From: Gottfriedia acidiceleris
GTDB taxonomy: Bacteria; Bacillota; Bacilli; Bacillales; Bacillaceae_G
DNA length: 64,000 nucleotides
NCBI RefSeq assembly: GCF_023115465.1
Contig: NZ_CP096034.1
Span: 3,162,001 to 3,226,000 of the forward strand
Reading direction: 5' to 3'
Each line of letters starts with the position of its first letter. The first letter of the stretch is position 1. Both the position numbers and the translations under genes were made by a program. This document shows positions 51,227 through 59,698 of this stretch, piece by piece. The notes under the pieces are model-generated. The model saw only the letters and a list, made by a program, of their open reading frames with translations, was not told the DNA's origin and searched no databases.

Positions 51227-51412
51227 TATAAAATCATCCACTTTGGAAATAATTAATTTTAACAACATCTCAGTTGATGTTGTTGCCAACCGCGGAGAAG
51301 ACTTACGTTTCCCCATAAGTTCTTCCTCCGGTTTCTCCTCTCCCTTTGCCTTCTTTTAAGTGATTACACTTTAATAAGAGGGGCCCTGCAAATGCGGGGT
51401 TTTTTTTTATGC
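51227..51412 (+). ncRNA. Structured C-rich RNA with intrinsic terminator, between the ylbG and rsmD genes
   Basis: Plus strand, in order: possible -10 TATAAA (51227-51232); hairpin AACAACATC/GATGTTGTT (51261-51269 with 51276-51284); a long hairpin (about 51289-51331) whose apical loop reads CGTTTCCCCA between CTTA and TAAG; an unpaired CTCCTCTCCC stretch (51335-51344); a small AAGTG/CACTT hairpin; and a terminator CCCTGC-AAAT-GCGGGG plus nine T (ending about 51409). C-rich exposed segments recall RsaE/RoxS sRNAs, and the site matches the 'ylbH leader' motif reported in Bacillus, as I recall. It could also be a terminator-controlled leader of the downstream gene. Confidence 0.68.
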
Positions 51413-51499
51413 TTTTATCCTGTAGAATAAATGTTGCAATTATTTCCATACTTTGTTTGAATTACTCGTAAAGTATTTACGTTTTAAGGGGGAACACTC

Positions 51500-51889
51500 A
51501 TGATCCAACGCATGATTGAAATTGGAGAAGGATACTCAGATTTATATGAACTATTTGAAATTGCTAAATCGCAAAAAGATAGAGTTAAATTTTTACTAAA
51601 ATTAACATCTGAAAATAAAGGCTCAAACTGCTGTTCTTTTGCTGTTATCTTAAGCCCTACTTCTATTGGCGAATTCCAGCCAATATATTATTGTAGAGAA
51701 GGAATTACACTAAAAGAAGATTCAGTTACAAAACGTGAAGTGTTGTTTGAAGAATTAGCTACAACTTTAAACAAAGAAATCATCACATTACAAATTAGAC
51801 ACTCAAGCTCATTTCATGAAAACGATTTATTTCATCAATATATAATCGGAATTTTACGCTTAAATCACTTAATTCCACCAATGAAATAA
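51500..51889 (+). CDS. Conserved-looking protein of unknown function
   Basis: 129 aa, not recognised. No signal peptide or membrane helix; mixed alpha/beta composition with a central SNCCSFAVILSPTSIGEFQPIYY strand-rich part and a C-terminal FHQYIIGILRLNHLIPP. ATG after AAGGGGGAACACTC, an excellent ribosome site. It lies about 90 bases downstream of the structured RNA on the same strand, so the RNA might regulate it. Real gene by codon pattern and ribosome site; function open. Confidence 0.75.
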   Translation: MIQRMIEIGEGYSDLYELFEIAKSQKDRVKFLLKLTSENKGSNCCSFAVILSPTSIGEFQPIYYCREGITLKEDSVTKREVLFEELATTLNKEIITLQIRHSSSFHENDLFHQYIIGILRLNHLIPPMK

Positions 51890-51998
51890 CTAGACTAGAT
51901 AATAAGATTTACTATTTTTCTATTCTTTCTAAATAAAGTACAAAGAATATCAGGGATAGTTTTTACACGATCCCCTACCTCTATAACCATACCACAAG

Positions 51999-52068
51999 AA
52001 AAACGATTGAACGGTTTTTAATTCAGATAGGTTAACCTTCTAAATTAATTTTCCATTCAATCGTTTTT
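51999..52068 (-). terminator. Long-loop terminator after ylbG
   Basis: Thirteen-base perfect arms AAAAACGATTGAA/TTCAATCGTTTTT (51999-52011 with 52056-52068); the 44-base interior may pair further. The right arm overlaps the ylbG stop. Confidence 0.65.
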
Positions 52069-52339
52069 AATCTACTTGATAATCATATTCCTTTGCTTCG
52101 TCTGGTTTTGCATTTTCGTATTCAGTCTTAATAAAAGGTTTATATGACAATTCAATTCGTTTCACAAAATGAAATTTTTTCAATCTCTCTATTGTTCGAT
52201 CTATATCATCCATATTGCAATATAGGACTACGTATTTCAAACGTTTAGAGACAAAGTGAATATTTCCAAATTTACGTAACATTTTTGCTTGTTTTAATGA
52301 TTGTAAATAAATAATAATACCTTGTCTTTGCACGAACAT
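52067..52339 (-). CDS. ylbG: DUF2129 protein YlbG
   Basis: 90 aa. Family features are [28 protein letters not shown] and the [15 protein letters not shown] end. Small cytoplasmic protein of unknown role found beside ylbF in Bacillales. ATG after AAAGGAGAAAGCT. Confidence 0.92.
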   Translation of the reverse strand: MFVQRQGIIIYLQSLKQAKMLRKFGNIHFVSKRLKYVVLYCNMDDIDRTIERLKKFHFVKRIELSYKPFIKTEYENAKPDEAKEYDYQVD

Positions 52340-52439
52340 AGCTTTCTCCTTTAAAAATCCGTTAGAACTAGAATATCATATCCCAAATTTCTTTTGCAAC
52401 GAAACTTTCATAAATAGTTTTTAGAAAGGATTGAAAATT

Positions 52440-52766
52440 ATGTTAGATGATGTTTGGGAGCAATTTTTTAACTGTATTTCAAATTATAAACAAATTAATC
52501 ATTTTTCAAACAAACAAATTTGTGGTGCCAATTTCCTATATATTCAGTCAATTCAGTCAAACGGTCAGCAGACCGAAGAAGGGATCAAAAAACTACTGAT
52601 TGATTGCGCTAGAACCATTACTGAACAGTTTAAACTAATTTACCGAGTTGAATTTATACGTAAAGAAAATAATAACTTCGTATTTAAACATCGATTTTAC
52701 GTTCCGAATAAAAAAATGTTTTGTTGTGGAAATAATTGCGCTAATTGTACTAGGTTCAGAAAATGA
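52440..52766 (+). CDS. Unknown small protein with Cys-rich C-terminus
   Basis: 108 aa from ATG 52440-52442 (GAAAGGA upstream); a TTG three codons earlier overlaps the ribosome site. The body is mixed alpha/beta (TEEGIKKLLIDCARTITEQFKLIYRVEF); the end reads FCCGNNCANCTRFRK, with four cysteines in eight residues, fit for a metal or Fe-S site. Not recognised. It is on the opposite strand between ylbG and ylbF, whose product also ends in a Cys-rich tail. Confidence 0.72.
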   Translation: MLDDVWEQFFNCISNYKQINHFSNKQICGANFLYIQSIQSNGQQTEEGIKKLLIDCARTITEQFKLIYRVEFIRKENNNFVFKHRFYVPNKKMFCCGNNCANCTRFRK

Positions 52767-52775
52767 ATTTTATTA

Positions 52776-52803
52776 AAAAAGACTCATTATTAAATAATGA
52801 GCC
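52776..52803. terminator. Terminator between the Cys-rich gene and ylbF
   Basis: CTCATTAT/ATAATGAG (52783-52790 with 52794-52801) with flanking pairs and TTTTTT on the minus strand. Confidence 0.75.
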
Positions 52804-52818
52804 TTTCAATATGATTTA

Positions 52819-53274
52819 TTACCTCGTTTTACATCCACACTTACCACCTGTGCCACATCCACCAGTACTACATCCTCCACCTGTATTTACGAAGAATGGA
52901 TTACCCGCTGGAACTTTTACAGAAGGCGAAACAGCTTGTGCAATTAAATAGCTAGTCTCATCTAAAAGTAATTGGACCTGATCTTCCGCTTGCTTAAAAG
53001 CAGCGATTGTATCGTTTAATTGAAGTTCTCTTTTAACTTCACTCATTTTTTTACGAATTTCTTTATAATCTGGATGATATTTTCCAAATCGCTGAACATC
53101 CTCATATAAATCCTTCGTCTTCATAAAACGGCTAATAATTTCTTGAGCAGTTTTATCATTATTTAATGCAATATATGAAGTTCGATACTGATCCGCAACA
53201 TCCGATTGCACGATCATTGAAGCAAGTTCTTCTGAGACTGTTATAAGTTGCAAGGTTTCCATTGTTGCATACAT
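52819..53274 (-). CDS. ricF: YlbF (RicF), Y-complex / RNase Y specificity factor
   Basis: 151 aa. Helical YlbF/YmcA domain (KTKDLYEDVQRFGKYHPDYKEIRKKM is the clearest part) followed by VKVPAGNPFF and a C-terminal Gly/Cys tail CSTGGCGTGGKCGCKTR. In B. subtilis RicA-RicF-RicT bind [4Fe-4S] clusters and guide RNase Y, affecting competence, biofilm and sporulation. ATG preceded by GGAGGTGTAAGGAA. Confidence 0.94.
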   Translation of the reverse strand: MYATMETLQLITVSEELASMIVQSDVADQYRTSYIALNNDKTAQEIISRFMKTKDLYEDVQRFGKYHPDYKEIRKKMSEVKRELQLNDTIAAFKQAEDQVQLLLDETSYLIAQAVSPSVKVPAGNPFFVNTGGGCSTGGCGTGGKCGCKTR

Positions 53275-53335
53275 TTCCTTACACCTCCAAGAATAAACTA
53301 TATCACATTTAATTCCTTAAATAAAAGAACTTGTC

Positions 53336-53908
53336 CTAAGCTTTTATGTGATTAGAAATATTAAATTCATTTATCTTCCATTTACCATCTTTTAATTCAA
53401 TAAAATTTGCACAAGCATTTTTTAATTTTGTCCTAAAATTAACTTTCTCAGGATCTATCGCATGTAGAATTGCTTTAATCGTATGAGAATGTGCAACAAT
53501 TACAATTCGTTTACCTTTATAAATTTGGGCAATGTCTTTTAATGCACTAAAAGCTCGATCAATTAATTCTTCATTTGTTTCCATACCTTCTACATTATTA
53601 TTATAAATGTTTTCATGAACATCGGAAATAGGTTTTCCGCTAGCTTTACCAAATTCTCTTTCTAGGAATCGTTCATCTTCTATAATCTCATCAATTTTAG
53701 AAAACTCTGCAATTGCCTGTGCAGTTTGTTTCGCCCTAACTAAAGGACTTGTAATAACCAAATCCCACTTTTGATTATTTAAAAACAATGCACTATCATT
53801 CGCCTGTTGTTTACCTTGTGTATTTAAAGGAATATCTTCTCTTCCTTGAATTATATTGTTAAAGTTCCAATCAGTTTGTCCATGTCTCACTAAACAAATT
53901 TCTGTCAT
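53336..53908 (-). CDS. Histidine phosphatase family protein
   Basis: 190 aa. Phosphoglycerate-mutase-like fold: phospho-His in LVRHGQTDWN (6-15), Arg in TSPLVRAKQTA, proton donor Glu in FLEREFGKASG, second His in VAHSHTIKAIL (about 140). Could act on phospho-sugars, phosphoserine or similar; not assignable. ATG after AAAGGAGTAGTAGTT. Confidence 0.88.
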   Translation of the reverse strand: MTEICLVRHGQTDWNFNNIIQGREDIPLNTQGKQQANDSALFLNNQKWDLVITSPLVRAKQTAQAIAEFSKIDEIIEDERFLEREFGKASGKPISDVHENIYNNNVEGMETNEELIDRAFSALKDIAQIYKGKRIVIVAHSHTIKAILHAIDPEKVNFRTKLKNACANFIELKDGKWKINEFNISNHIKA

Positions 53909-53982
53909 AACTACTACTCCTTTTTAAACTTGCTTTCTTCATTGTAGCAAAAAGCTATGACAGATTGAATTATTATCCTTTT

Positions 53983-54264
53983 TTAATCTTCTTTTGATTC
54001 AGTATCAGAGGATTCACTACTAGTACTATGTTGATCCTTTAGTACATGGAACATGTCAATCATAAATGATGCCATTTGAACTTGATTTGACAATTTATCA
54101 ACTCGTTGTGGAATAGTTTTACCAAAAAACTCAAGGGAAGCCAGTCTAAACTCATCAGTAAGCTCAGGATTTCTAGAAAGTTTACGATACCATTTTGGTT
54201 GTTGTCTTAAAAACTTCAAATAATCTTCCTCACTCTGAAGAAATTCTAATACATCTTTTCTCAC
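53983..54264 (-). CDS. ylbE: YlbE-like protein
   Basis: 93 aa. RKDVLEFLQSEEDYLKFLRQQPKWYRKLSRNP is typical of the YlbE family; the tail is acidic and Ser-rich. Function unknown. Start GTG 54262-54264 after GAGGAGATCTAA, 10 bases from ylbD. Confidence 0.88.
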   Translation of the reverse strand: MRKDVLEFLQSEEDYLKFLRQQPKWYRKLSRNPELTDEFRLASLEFFGKTIPQRVDKLSNQVQMASFMIDMFHVLKDQHSTSSESSDTESKED

Positions 54265-54274
54265 TTAGATCTCC

Positions 54275-54688
54275 TCAATCCTGTCTAAAATTAAATTGTG
54301 GTGACGTTGGCTTTTCTTCTCTTTGATTAGTTGAAGCAGCTGGAGATTTAAATTGAGATATGAGCTGTTGAATATTAGTTAAAGTGGAGTTTACATTTGT
54401 TAAATGGCCTTGAATTTGATCTGGATCTAAATTTTTTACAAAAGAAATGACTTTTCCAACATATCCTTCTTCTGATTGTTCCGTTTTGGCAGTTTTCTTT
54501 TGAGACCTTGTATTATTGTCATTTCTATATTCATCCCACATTTCATGGTCTTCACCTTTGTAATACCAATCTTCAAAGTATTGTTGCCATGTTTTTTTTC
54601 CCGTTTTTACTTCCTCACGAAGTTTTGGGTGTTCCATAACGAATTGCCTAAATTGTTCGATAGATGGACGGTTATGTTCATTTCCCAT
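54275..54688 (-). CDS. ylbD: YlbD family protein (putative spore coat)
   Basis: 137 aa. PSIEQFRQFVMEHPKLREEVKTGKKTWQQYFEDWY identifies the family; the remainder is low-complexity, Gln/Ser/Asn-rich. B. subtilis YlbD is annotated as a coat protein. ATG after TTGGAGTGATATGA. Forms a pair with ylbE. Confidence 0.88.
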   Translation of the reverse strand: MGNEHNRPSIEQFRQFVMEHPKLREEVKTGKKTWQQYFEDWYYKGEDHEMWDEYRNDNNTRSQKKTAKTEQSEEGYVGKVISFVKNLDPDQIQGHLTNVNSTLTNIQQLISQFKSPAASTNQREEKPTSPQFNFRQD

Positions 54689-54760
54689 TCATATCACTCC
54701 AATTAAATGCATTTACTACAAAATTATGTCTTTCGAATAATTTTGTGCTTGTTTGGAAAT

Positions 54761-54800
54761 AAAAAAATCAAGCATAAACTTTCGCTTTTGCTTGATTTTT
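54761..54800 (-). terminator. Terminator of ylbC
   Basis: AAAAATCAAGC/GCTTGATTTTT (54763-54773 with 54790-54800) with a T-run on the minus strand. Confidence 0.85.
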
Positions 54801-54803
54801 CTA

Positions 54804-55847
54804 TTATTTTATAAAATTTTGGGTGTAATATTTATTAAAGGCTCCCACTCCAAGTGTGGTATATTCTTTTTTATACATATTTACACGATGACCTTTACTA
54901 TTAATCCATCCATATACAGATGCTATACCATCTACATAATTAGCGGAAATATTTTCGCCAGCAATTCTGTATGGAACATTTGCATCATTTAAACGATCAG
55001 CTAGACTACCATATAAATTAGAATAGTGATCAAAATATTTATTTTGAACCATATCTTTACTATGTCCTAAAGCTACTTTGGCAGCATCAGCATTCCAAGT
55101 TAAAGTACTTAAATTCATTCTTTTACGATAAACATTCGTTAAGTTAAATATCTGTCTCTCTTCTTCACGATCAACAATTGCTTCTTGCAATGTATTTAAT
55201 TTTTTTGCATTGATTAAATTTCCACTATAAATTAGCTCGTACGGTTTTTGCTTAACTAAAGTTTCTGGAGATAAATATCGAACACCTAATAAACTTCCAG
55301 TAAAACGGTCAAAATAAAGTTGAGCAAAACAATTATTTAATGAAACAAGTGGACGTTCGTGTAAATCGGTTGGCGATAATTTAAATGTATATTGATTACT
55401 CAATATCGAAAAAGAGACTTTATCATGTAATGCTACATTGTCCATTGTTTCTTCATAGTGGCTCCCCATCACAAATGGGGTTATATCAACTTTATTACCA
55501 GCAACAAAAATTGTTACAACCTTGCCATTTCGTACACCAAATTGAGTATACTTTGTAGCATCTTTATCATAAACAAGCCAATCGTAGTCATATTGAGAAG
55601 GAACTTTTCTTGACGGTTTACCAAAGGTTTTTAAAATTTCTTGTTCACTTTTACCAATATACTGAGAAACAGAGTATGTAGCTTTTTCAGTACTTGCATT
55701 TTCGATCATTGGCATATTCACTTCTTCTACTTTCTGATATTGTTTAAATGATGAAATATTGGTGATCCAATCTTTAATAAGTGGACTGAACATAAAAACT
55801 GTTATAAAACTTATTGTAAAAAAGAAAAGTTTTATAAGTTTTTCCAT
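54804..55847 (-). CDS. ylbC: CAP-domain protein YlbC
   Basis: 347 aa. N-terminal membrane helix or signal (8-24), CAP-associated N-terminal region (SVSQYIGKSEQEILKTFGKPSR, about 60-190) and a C-terminal CAP domain (VYRKRMNLSTLTWNADAAKVA ... INSKGHRVNMY). Likely surface-anchored; the biochemical function is not known. ATG after GGGAAGATTTAA. ylbB (CBS domain), next to ylbC in B. subtilis, is absent. Confidence 0.9.
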   Translation of the reverse strand: MEKLIKLFFFTISFITVFMFSPLIKDWITNISSFKQYQKVEEVNMPMIENASTEKATYSVSQYIGKSEQEILKTFGKPSRKVPSQYDYDWLVYDKDATKYTQFGVRNGKVVTIFVAGNKVDITPFVMGSHYEETMDNVALHDKVSFSILSNQYTFKLSPTDLHERPLVSLNNCFAQLYFDRFTGSLLGVRYLSPETLVKQKPYELIYSGNLINAKKLNTLQEAIVDREEERQIFNLTNVYRKRMNLSTLTWNADAAKVALGHSKDMVQNKYFDHYSNLYGSLADRLNDANVPYRIAGENISANYVDGIASVYGWINSKGHRVNMYKKEYTTLGVGAFNKYYTQNFIK

Positions 55848-56023
55848 TTAAATCTTCCCTTCCCAATTGTTAACTCTATGTTTATATATCCATTGTAGCC
55901 AAATTATTCAAAAAAATATATAAATTAGTTAAAATACATTTATCAGCTTTTCATTGCTAATTATTGTCATAGATAATATTATATTAGTAGGGATTTTTTC
56001 TAAGTAATTTAGGGGGTAATAAC

Positions 56024-56395
56024 ATGAAATTTGAGAATACAAATTTAGAAAATCATGTATTAAATGTAAATTTATTAACTGAAATCATGGAAGAATTAGG
56101 CTTTGTCCTTGCTGGTCAATGGGATTACGAAAGAGTAACTTACGATTATAAATTTGAACAACGTAATGAAATCTACTACTTACGCGTTCAAGGTTTCGCA
56201 GTAGAAGGACATGTAGAGTCAAGTAAAGGTAAAATTCAATTACTTACTCCACTTTTAGGTAAATACTATTATCCTCACGGTGTAGAGTACGGAGAAGGCG
56301 AAAGCTTCCCTGAAAGTATCGTTGACAAAAGTAAAGAATTACTTAAAAAAGCTGAAGAGCAAATTTCTCTAGTAAGCAAGTTCATTATTCTATAA
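56024..56395 (+). CDS. ylbA: YugN-like family protein (YlbA)
   Basis: 123 aa soluble protein: GQWDYERVTYDYKFE and YYLRVQGFAVEGHVE, then LGKYYYPHGVEYGE. Family of unknown function. ATG after TAGGGGGTAATAAC. Located between ylbC and the ctaG pair, as in B. subtilis. Confidence 0.83.
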   Translation: MKFENTNLENHVLNVNLLTEIMEELGFVLAGQWDYERVTYDYKFEQRNEIYYLRVQGFAVEGHVESSKGKIQLLTPLLGKYYYPHGVEYGEGESFPESIVDKSKELLKKAEEQISLVSKFIIL

Positions 56396-56398
56396 TTA

Positions 56399-56449
56399 TT
56401 AAAAAGAGTGAGTAAAAAGAAGTACAACTTCTTTTACTCACTCTTTTAT
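56399..56449. terminator. Bidirectional terminator after ylbA
   Basis: Long stem with arms around AAAGAGTGAGTAAAA and TTTTACTCACTCTTT, inner AGAAGT/ACTTCT pair and poly-A/T flanks; serves ylbA and the convergent ctaM-like gene. Confidence 0.88.
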
Positions 56450-56455
56450 TTTTAC

Positions 56456-56920
56456 TTAAAATCCTAAAACAGCTTTAATAACTGAAGTAGTGTCTCCACC
56501 TTTGTAGAAAACGTATAATAAACAATAAACGACTACACCTGTAATTGCAGTAAAAAACCAAATAATACTAGTAATCGGTCCAATTTTTTTGTGTAGTTTT
56601 AATTTGTTTTTAAATCCTGAAATTATTGATACTAGACCAAATACTCCGCCAGTTGTAGCTAAGAATATATGGAAAAATAAAAATATATGATAATACAGCT
56701 TTAAACTTTTTGGTCCCCCAAAAGAAGTATTTCCGATAAAGATTGTTCTCGTTGCGTATACAATGAAAAATGAGAGTGCAAAGACTCCAGCAAAGAACAT
56801 AACTTTCTTATGTGCCTCTATATTTCTTTTTGCAATAAGATACCAGCCGATAGCAACTAATATGGCACTAATTACAATAAAGCTTGTACTTATTGTTGGT
56901 AAAATTGGTAAAGAATTCAA
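56456..56920 (-). CDS. DUF420 membrane protein (CtaM/YozB-like)
   Basis: 154 aa with four or five hydrophobic helices and conserved histidines (NIEAHKKVMF, YYHIFLFFHIFLA, LHKKIGPIT). DUF420 protein CtaM is needed for functional heme-A oxidase in Firmicutes. TTG 56918-56920 is well spaced from AGGGGTGG; a GTG three codons earlier lies within that site. Directly follows ctaG (11 bases), supporting a role in oxidase assembly. Confidence 0.85.
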   Translation of the reverse strand: MNSLPILPTISTSFIVISAILVAIGWYLIAKRNIEAHKKVMFFAGVFALSFFIVYATRTIFIGNTSFGGPKSLKLYYHIFLFFHIFLATTGGVFGLVSIISGFKNKLKLHKKIGPITSIIWFFTAITGVVVYCLLYVFYKGGDTTSVIKAVLGF

Positions 56921-56931
56921 AATTTCCACCC

Positions 56932-57831
56932 CTACGATTTTTTAAGCAATAACGGATTACTACTGATTGGATCAATTTTATTTCCATTTTGTTCTCTTTT
57001 AGCCCATTTGAAAAAATTATAACCAATAACAGAACCATAAACTATTTCCTGGATAATTTTCATGATAACTCCGCCAACCTGCTGATCTTCCCTTGCTGAC
57101 ATAAAGTTAAATACTTCTGGACCTGAAATATTTAATGATTTTAATAAATCTGGTGATACGCAAAGCTCCATCGCTTTACTCCATAACACTGGATCATTAT
57201 AAGTCGCGTAAAAAGGATGTCCAGCAAAAATAATAAGTGCACAAGCTGGTGTTAATAAAATACCATTCCCAAACATATAACCAATCTTTTGGATATCAGA
57301 AAGTGTTTGTCTCTCAGGTAAATGATTAATAACAGGAAACCACATAAATACTGCCATGAAAAATAATATATTTGTAAATAAGAAATGATAGACATTATTC
57401 GTTTTTACAGTATCAAATACTAATGGATAATGGTAAATCGAAAATACTACATTAAAAATAAGTAAAGCAATTAATGGTTTTGTAGCAAATGTAAAAAACG
57501 AATTAACGAATTTTGGTTTAAGTATGTTTCGCCATAACCAATTTGGAATCCCATTAATAAGAAAGATCGGTGCAACTAAGTATAATACTGCCATTTCAGT
57601 CATATGTGCACTAAAAATTATATGACCAATTAAATCGATTGGACTGCCTTGTGCGGTGTAAACTAATAAAATTCCAATTACGAAATACACTTTTTGTTTA
57701 GTCTCAGTAACATGGTTTTTATCTTTAAATTTATTAATTATGTAAAAATAACCTAAAATGACTAAACCTAAAAACACAAATAAATATGGACTCCAAAGTG
57801 CTTTAAACCCGAACATCCCTAAGCTAATCAT
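56932..57831 (-). CDS. ctaG: Cytochrome caa3 oxidase assembly factor CtaG
   Basis: 299 aa polytopic membrane protein with GSPIDLIGHIIFSAHMTEMAVLYLVAPIFLING, WLWRNIL and FAGHPFYATY, hallmarks of the caa3_CtaG family. Needed for copper/heme oxidase maturation. ATG 57829-57831 (MISLGMFGFKALWSPY) with GGGTG upstream; a start ten codons earlier is less likely. In B. subtilis it follows ctaF; here about 4 kb intervene. Confidence 0.92.
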   Translation of the reverse strand: MISLGMFGFKALWSPYLFVFLGLVILGYFYIINKFKDKNHVTETKQKVYFVIGILLVYTAQGSPIDLIGHIIFSAHMTEMAVLYLVAPIFLINGIPNWLWRNILKPKFVNSFFTFATKPLIALLIFNVVFSIYHYPLVFDTVKTNNVYHFLFTNILFFMAVFMWFPVINHLPERQTLSDIQKIGYMFGNGILLTPACALIIFAGHPFYATYNDPVLWSKAMELCVSPDLLKSLNISGPEVFNFMSAREDQQVGGVIMKIIQEIVYGSVIGYNFFKWAKREQNGNKIDPISSNPLLLKKS

Positions 57832-58184
57832 GAATGCACACCCTTTAATTATTCTATTCACACTTTATTTTTACCTAATGTTTAAATTAATATTGTACAA
57901 TGTAAATATTGTTTGATTTAGAACTATAAACAAAAAACCTTACAAAGACAAAAAAAATATAAACATTACTTCTATCATATAATATTTAATGAAATTATCC
58001 AAACTATTATACTACTAAATTATATAACAGTAATAACGGTTTATTCAAATTAAAATACGATTTGAAAACGTTATTCATTTTTAAATGCTTGGTATTTATA
58101 GTGTATGAAAATCTAGGGTGCACACTTTCTGTAGAGTCTTACTGCATCCTACTTTCCCCAATCTACGTCTCTATTATTTATATT
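57832..58184. other. AT-rich gap between ctaG and eutH, no gene seen
   Basis: 353 bases, very AT-rich, no supported ORF or clear terminator. It should hold the ctaG promoter and the eutH 3' end. Confidence 0.6.
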
Positions 58185-59258
58185 TCAAATTGCTCCACGT
58201 TTTGTCACTAGCAAAGCTAATGCAGCAGCCAATAACCCAGCAGTCAGTTTACCGACAATTAGTGGAATGACAAAATTCTTCTCCACACCCGCTACAAATC
58301 CTAAGTGACTGCCAAAAACAAATGCTCCGCTTACGGCAAATGCGGTATTTATGACTTTTCCACGATCATCCATCTCATGCATTGTCGCAAACATTGGAAT
58401 GTGATGGGCGAACGAGGCAATGAATCCACCTAATGCTTGTTGATTCATACCTAGCTTATTTCCGAGTAAAGCAAAAGGCTTCTGTAATACTTTTACTAGC
58501 ACAAAAACAAACGGAAACGCACCAGCAAGGATGATTGTTATTTTTCCAACTGTGACGAAACCTTCCGAAAGCGGCATCATACCTGGAATTATAACAATAC
58601 CTGTTAAAGTTTTAATGATGATTGAGACAAGACCAACAATGATAACGATTTCAATTCCTTTCCCAAACCATTTAAAACCTCGAATCATCACCGTTTGAGC
58701 TAATAGCATTCCAACGCCAATCAATACAGAAATCAGAATAGAAGGAATCAAATTTTTCAGCATCCATAAAAAACCAAATCCTGCAACGAATCCTCCCGCT
58801 ATACATCCAAATGGAATAGTCATTAACCCAATTAAAATTCCTTTTGCAAAAAAGGGATGATCATTTTTATGAACGATGCTTAAAGCAACCGGAATGGTAA
58901 AAACAATAGTTGGGCCCATCATTGTTCCTAAAAACACCCAAGAAAAAAGAGCTGCATCACTTGATTGAGCCATTTCATTTGCTAAAGAGTACCCACCCAT
59001 ATCAAGAGCTAAAAACGTGGATGAAAACATCGATGGATCTGCACCAAGAAATTGGTAGACAGGGGTTACAACCGGTGTTAACCATTTTGCTAATACAGGT
59101 GATAGTGAGATCATGCCAACCATTGAAAGAGCAAGTGGTCCCATGGATTGGAAGGCTTCCTTAAATTTTTGTCCGAGTCCATACCGATTACCCATCAAAT
59201 AATCGATTGCCCCTAGGACCATAAATCCCGTCATGATATATAAGATGATTTCATTCAT
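58185..59258 (-). CDS. eutH: Ethanolamine utilisation protein EutH (permease)
   Basis: 357 aa polytopic membrane protein. Family segments FLALDMGGYSLANEMAQ, GTMMGPTIVFTIPVAL, LGGFIASFAHHIPMFATM and DDRGKVINTAFAVSGAFVFGSHLGF are clear. Probably imports ethanolamine. The ATG 59256-59258 follows GGGGGAATATTCAAG. No other eut gene (lyase, microcompartment, regulator) is in view, so it is an orphan here. An 11-bp inverted repeat lies just upstream. Confidence 0.9.
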   Translation of the reverse strand: MNEIILYIMTGFMVLGAIDYLMGNRYGLGQKFKEAFQSMGPLALSMVGMISLSPVLAKWLTPVVTPVYQFLGADPSMFSSTFLALDMGGYSLANEMAQSSDAALFSWVFLGTMMGPTIVFTIPVALSIVHKNDHPFFAKGILIGLMTIPFGCIAGGFVAGFGFLWMLKNLIPSILISVLIGVGMLLAQTVMIRGFKWFGKGIEIVIIVGLVSIIIKTLTGIVIIPGMMPLSEGFVTVGKITIILAGAFPFVFVLVKVLQKPFALLGNKLGMNQQALGGFIASFAHHIPMFATMHEMDDRGKVINTAFAVSGAFVFGSHLGFVAGVEKNFVIPLIVGKLTAGLLAAALALLVTKRGAI

Positions 59259-59282
59259 CTTGAATATTCCCCCATTCAAAAG

Positions 59283-59321
59283 ACAGGTCATCTTTTAAAA
59301 AAAATCTATTAGATGACCTGT
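59283..59321. promoter_or_regulatory. 11-bp perfect inverted repeat upstream of eutH
   Basis: ACAGGTCATCT (59283-59293) and AGATGACCTGT (59311-59321), 17 bases apart, ending 25 bases before the eutH ATG. It may be a repressor operator or a leader hairpin; the T-run on the minus strand lies inside the loop, so it is not an ordinary terminator. Confidence 0.55.
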
Positions 59322-59332
59322 TCAATATTTTT

Positions 59333-59572
59333 TTATATAATAAATTGTTTATGAGATTGAAAATGTTCATATCCACTCACTGTTGCTAAAATATCATCTT
59401 CAATCAGAGCAGCCACTCCATCTTTGAATTCCCTTTTTCACCTGATCGAATTCCTTTTGTTATTTATGTTTTTCTTAATCTTTGTTTCGTAACATGCAAT
59501 TGGCAAAACAACAGTATGATATTTAGTTAATTCTTTTAAACTTTGGTCAACCAAAAAATTTTTAATTTGCAT
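59333..59572 (-). pseudogene. Small ORF broken by an in-frame TGA
   Basis: 80 codons from ATG (59570-59572, GGTGGTTATGGGGAT upstream) to TAA, with one TGA at codon 45 (59438-59440). The first half reads MQIKNFLVDQSLKELTKYHT and on; the second half has EFKDGVAALIEDDILATVSG. Both halves look protein-like but I recognise no family. Most likely a decayed gene upstream of eutH; sequencing error is possible. Confidence 0.45.
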
Positions 59573-59698
59573 ATCCCCATAACCACCTCAATACCCTTAC
59601 ATTTTCCCATTCGATTTGAGTATTATTTTAGCGTTTTCCCACTTATTATTTAACATATTATAACACTATTTTTCTTTTTAAAGGTGAAGACTAAAATC

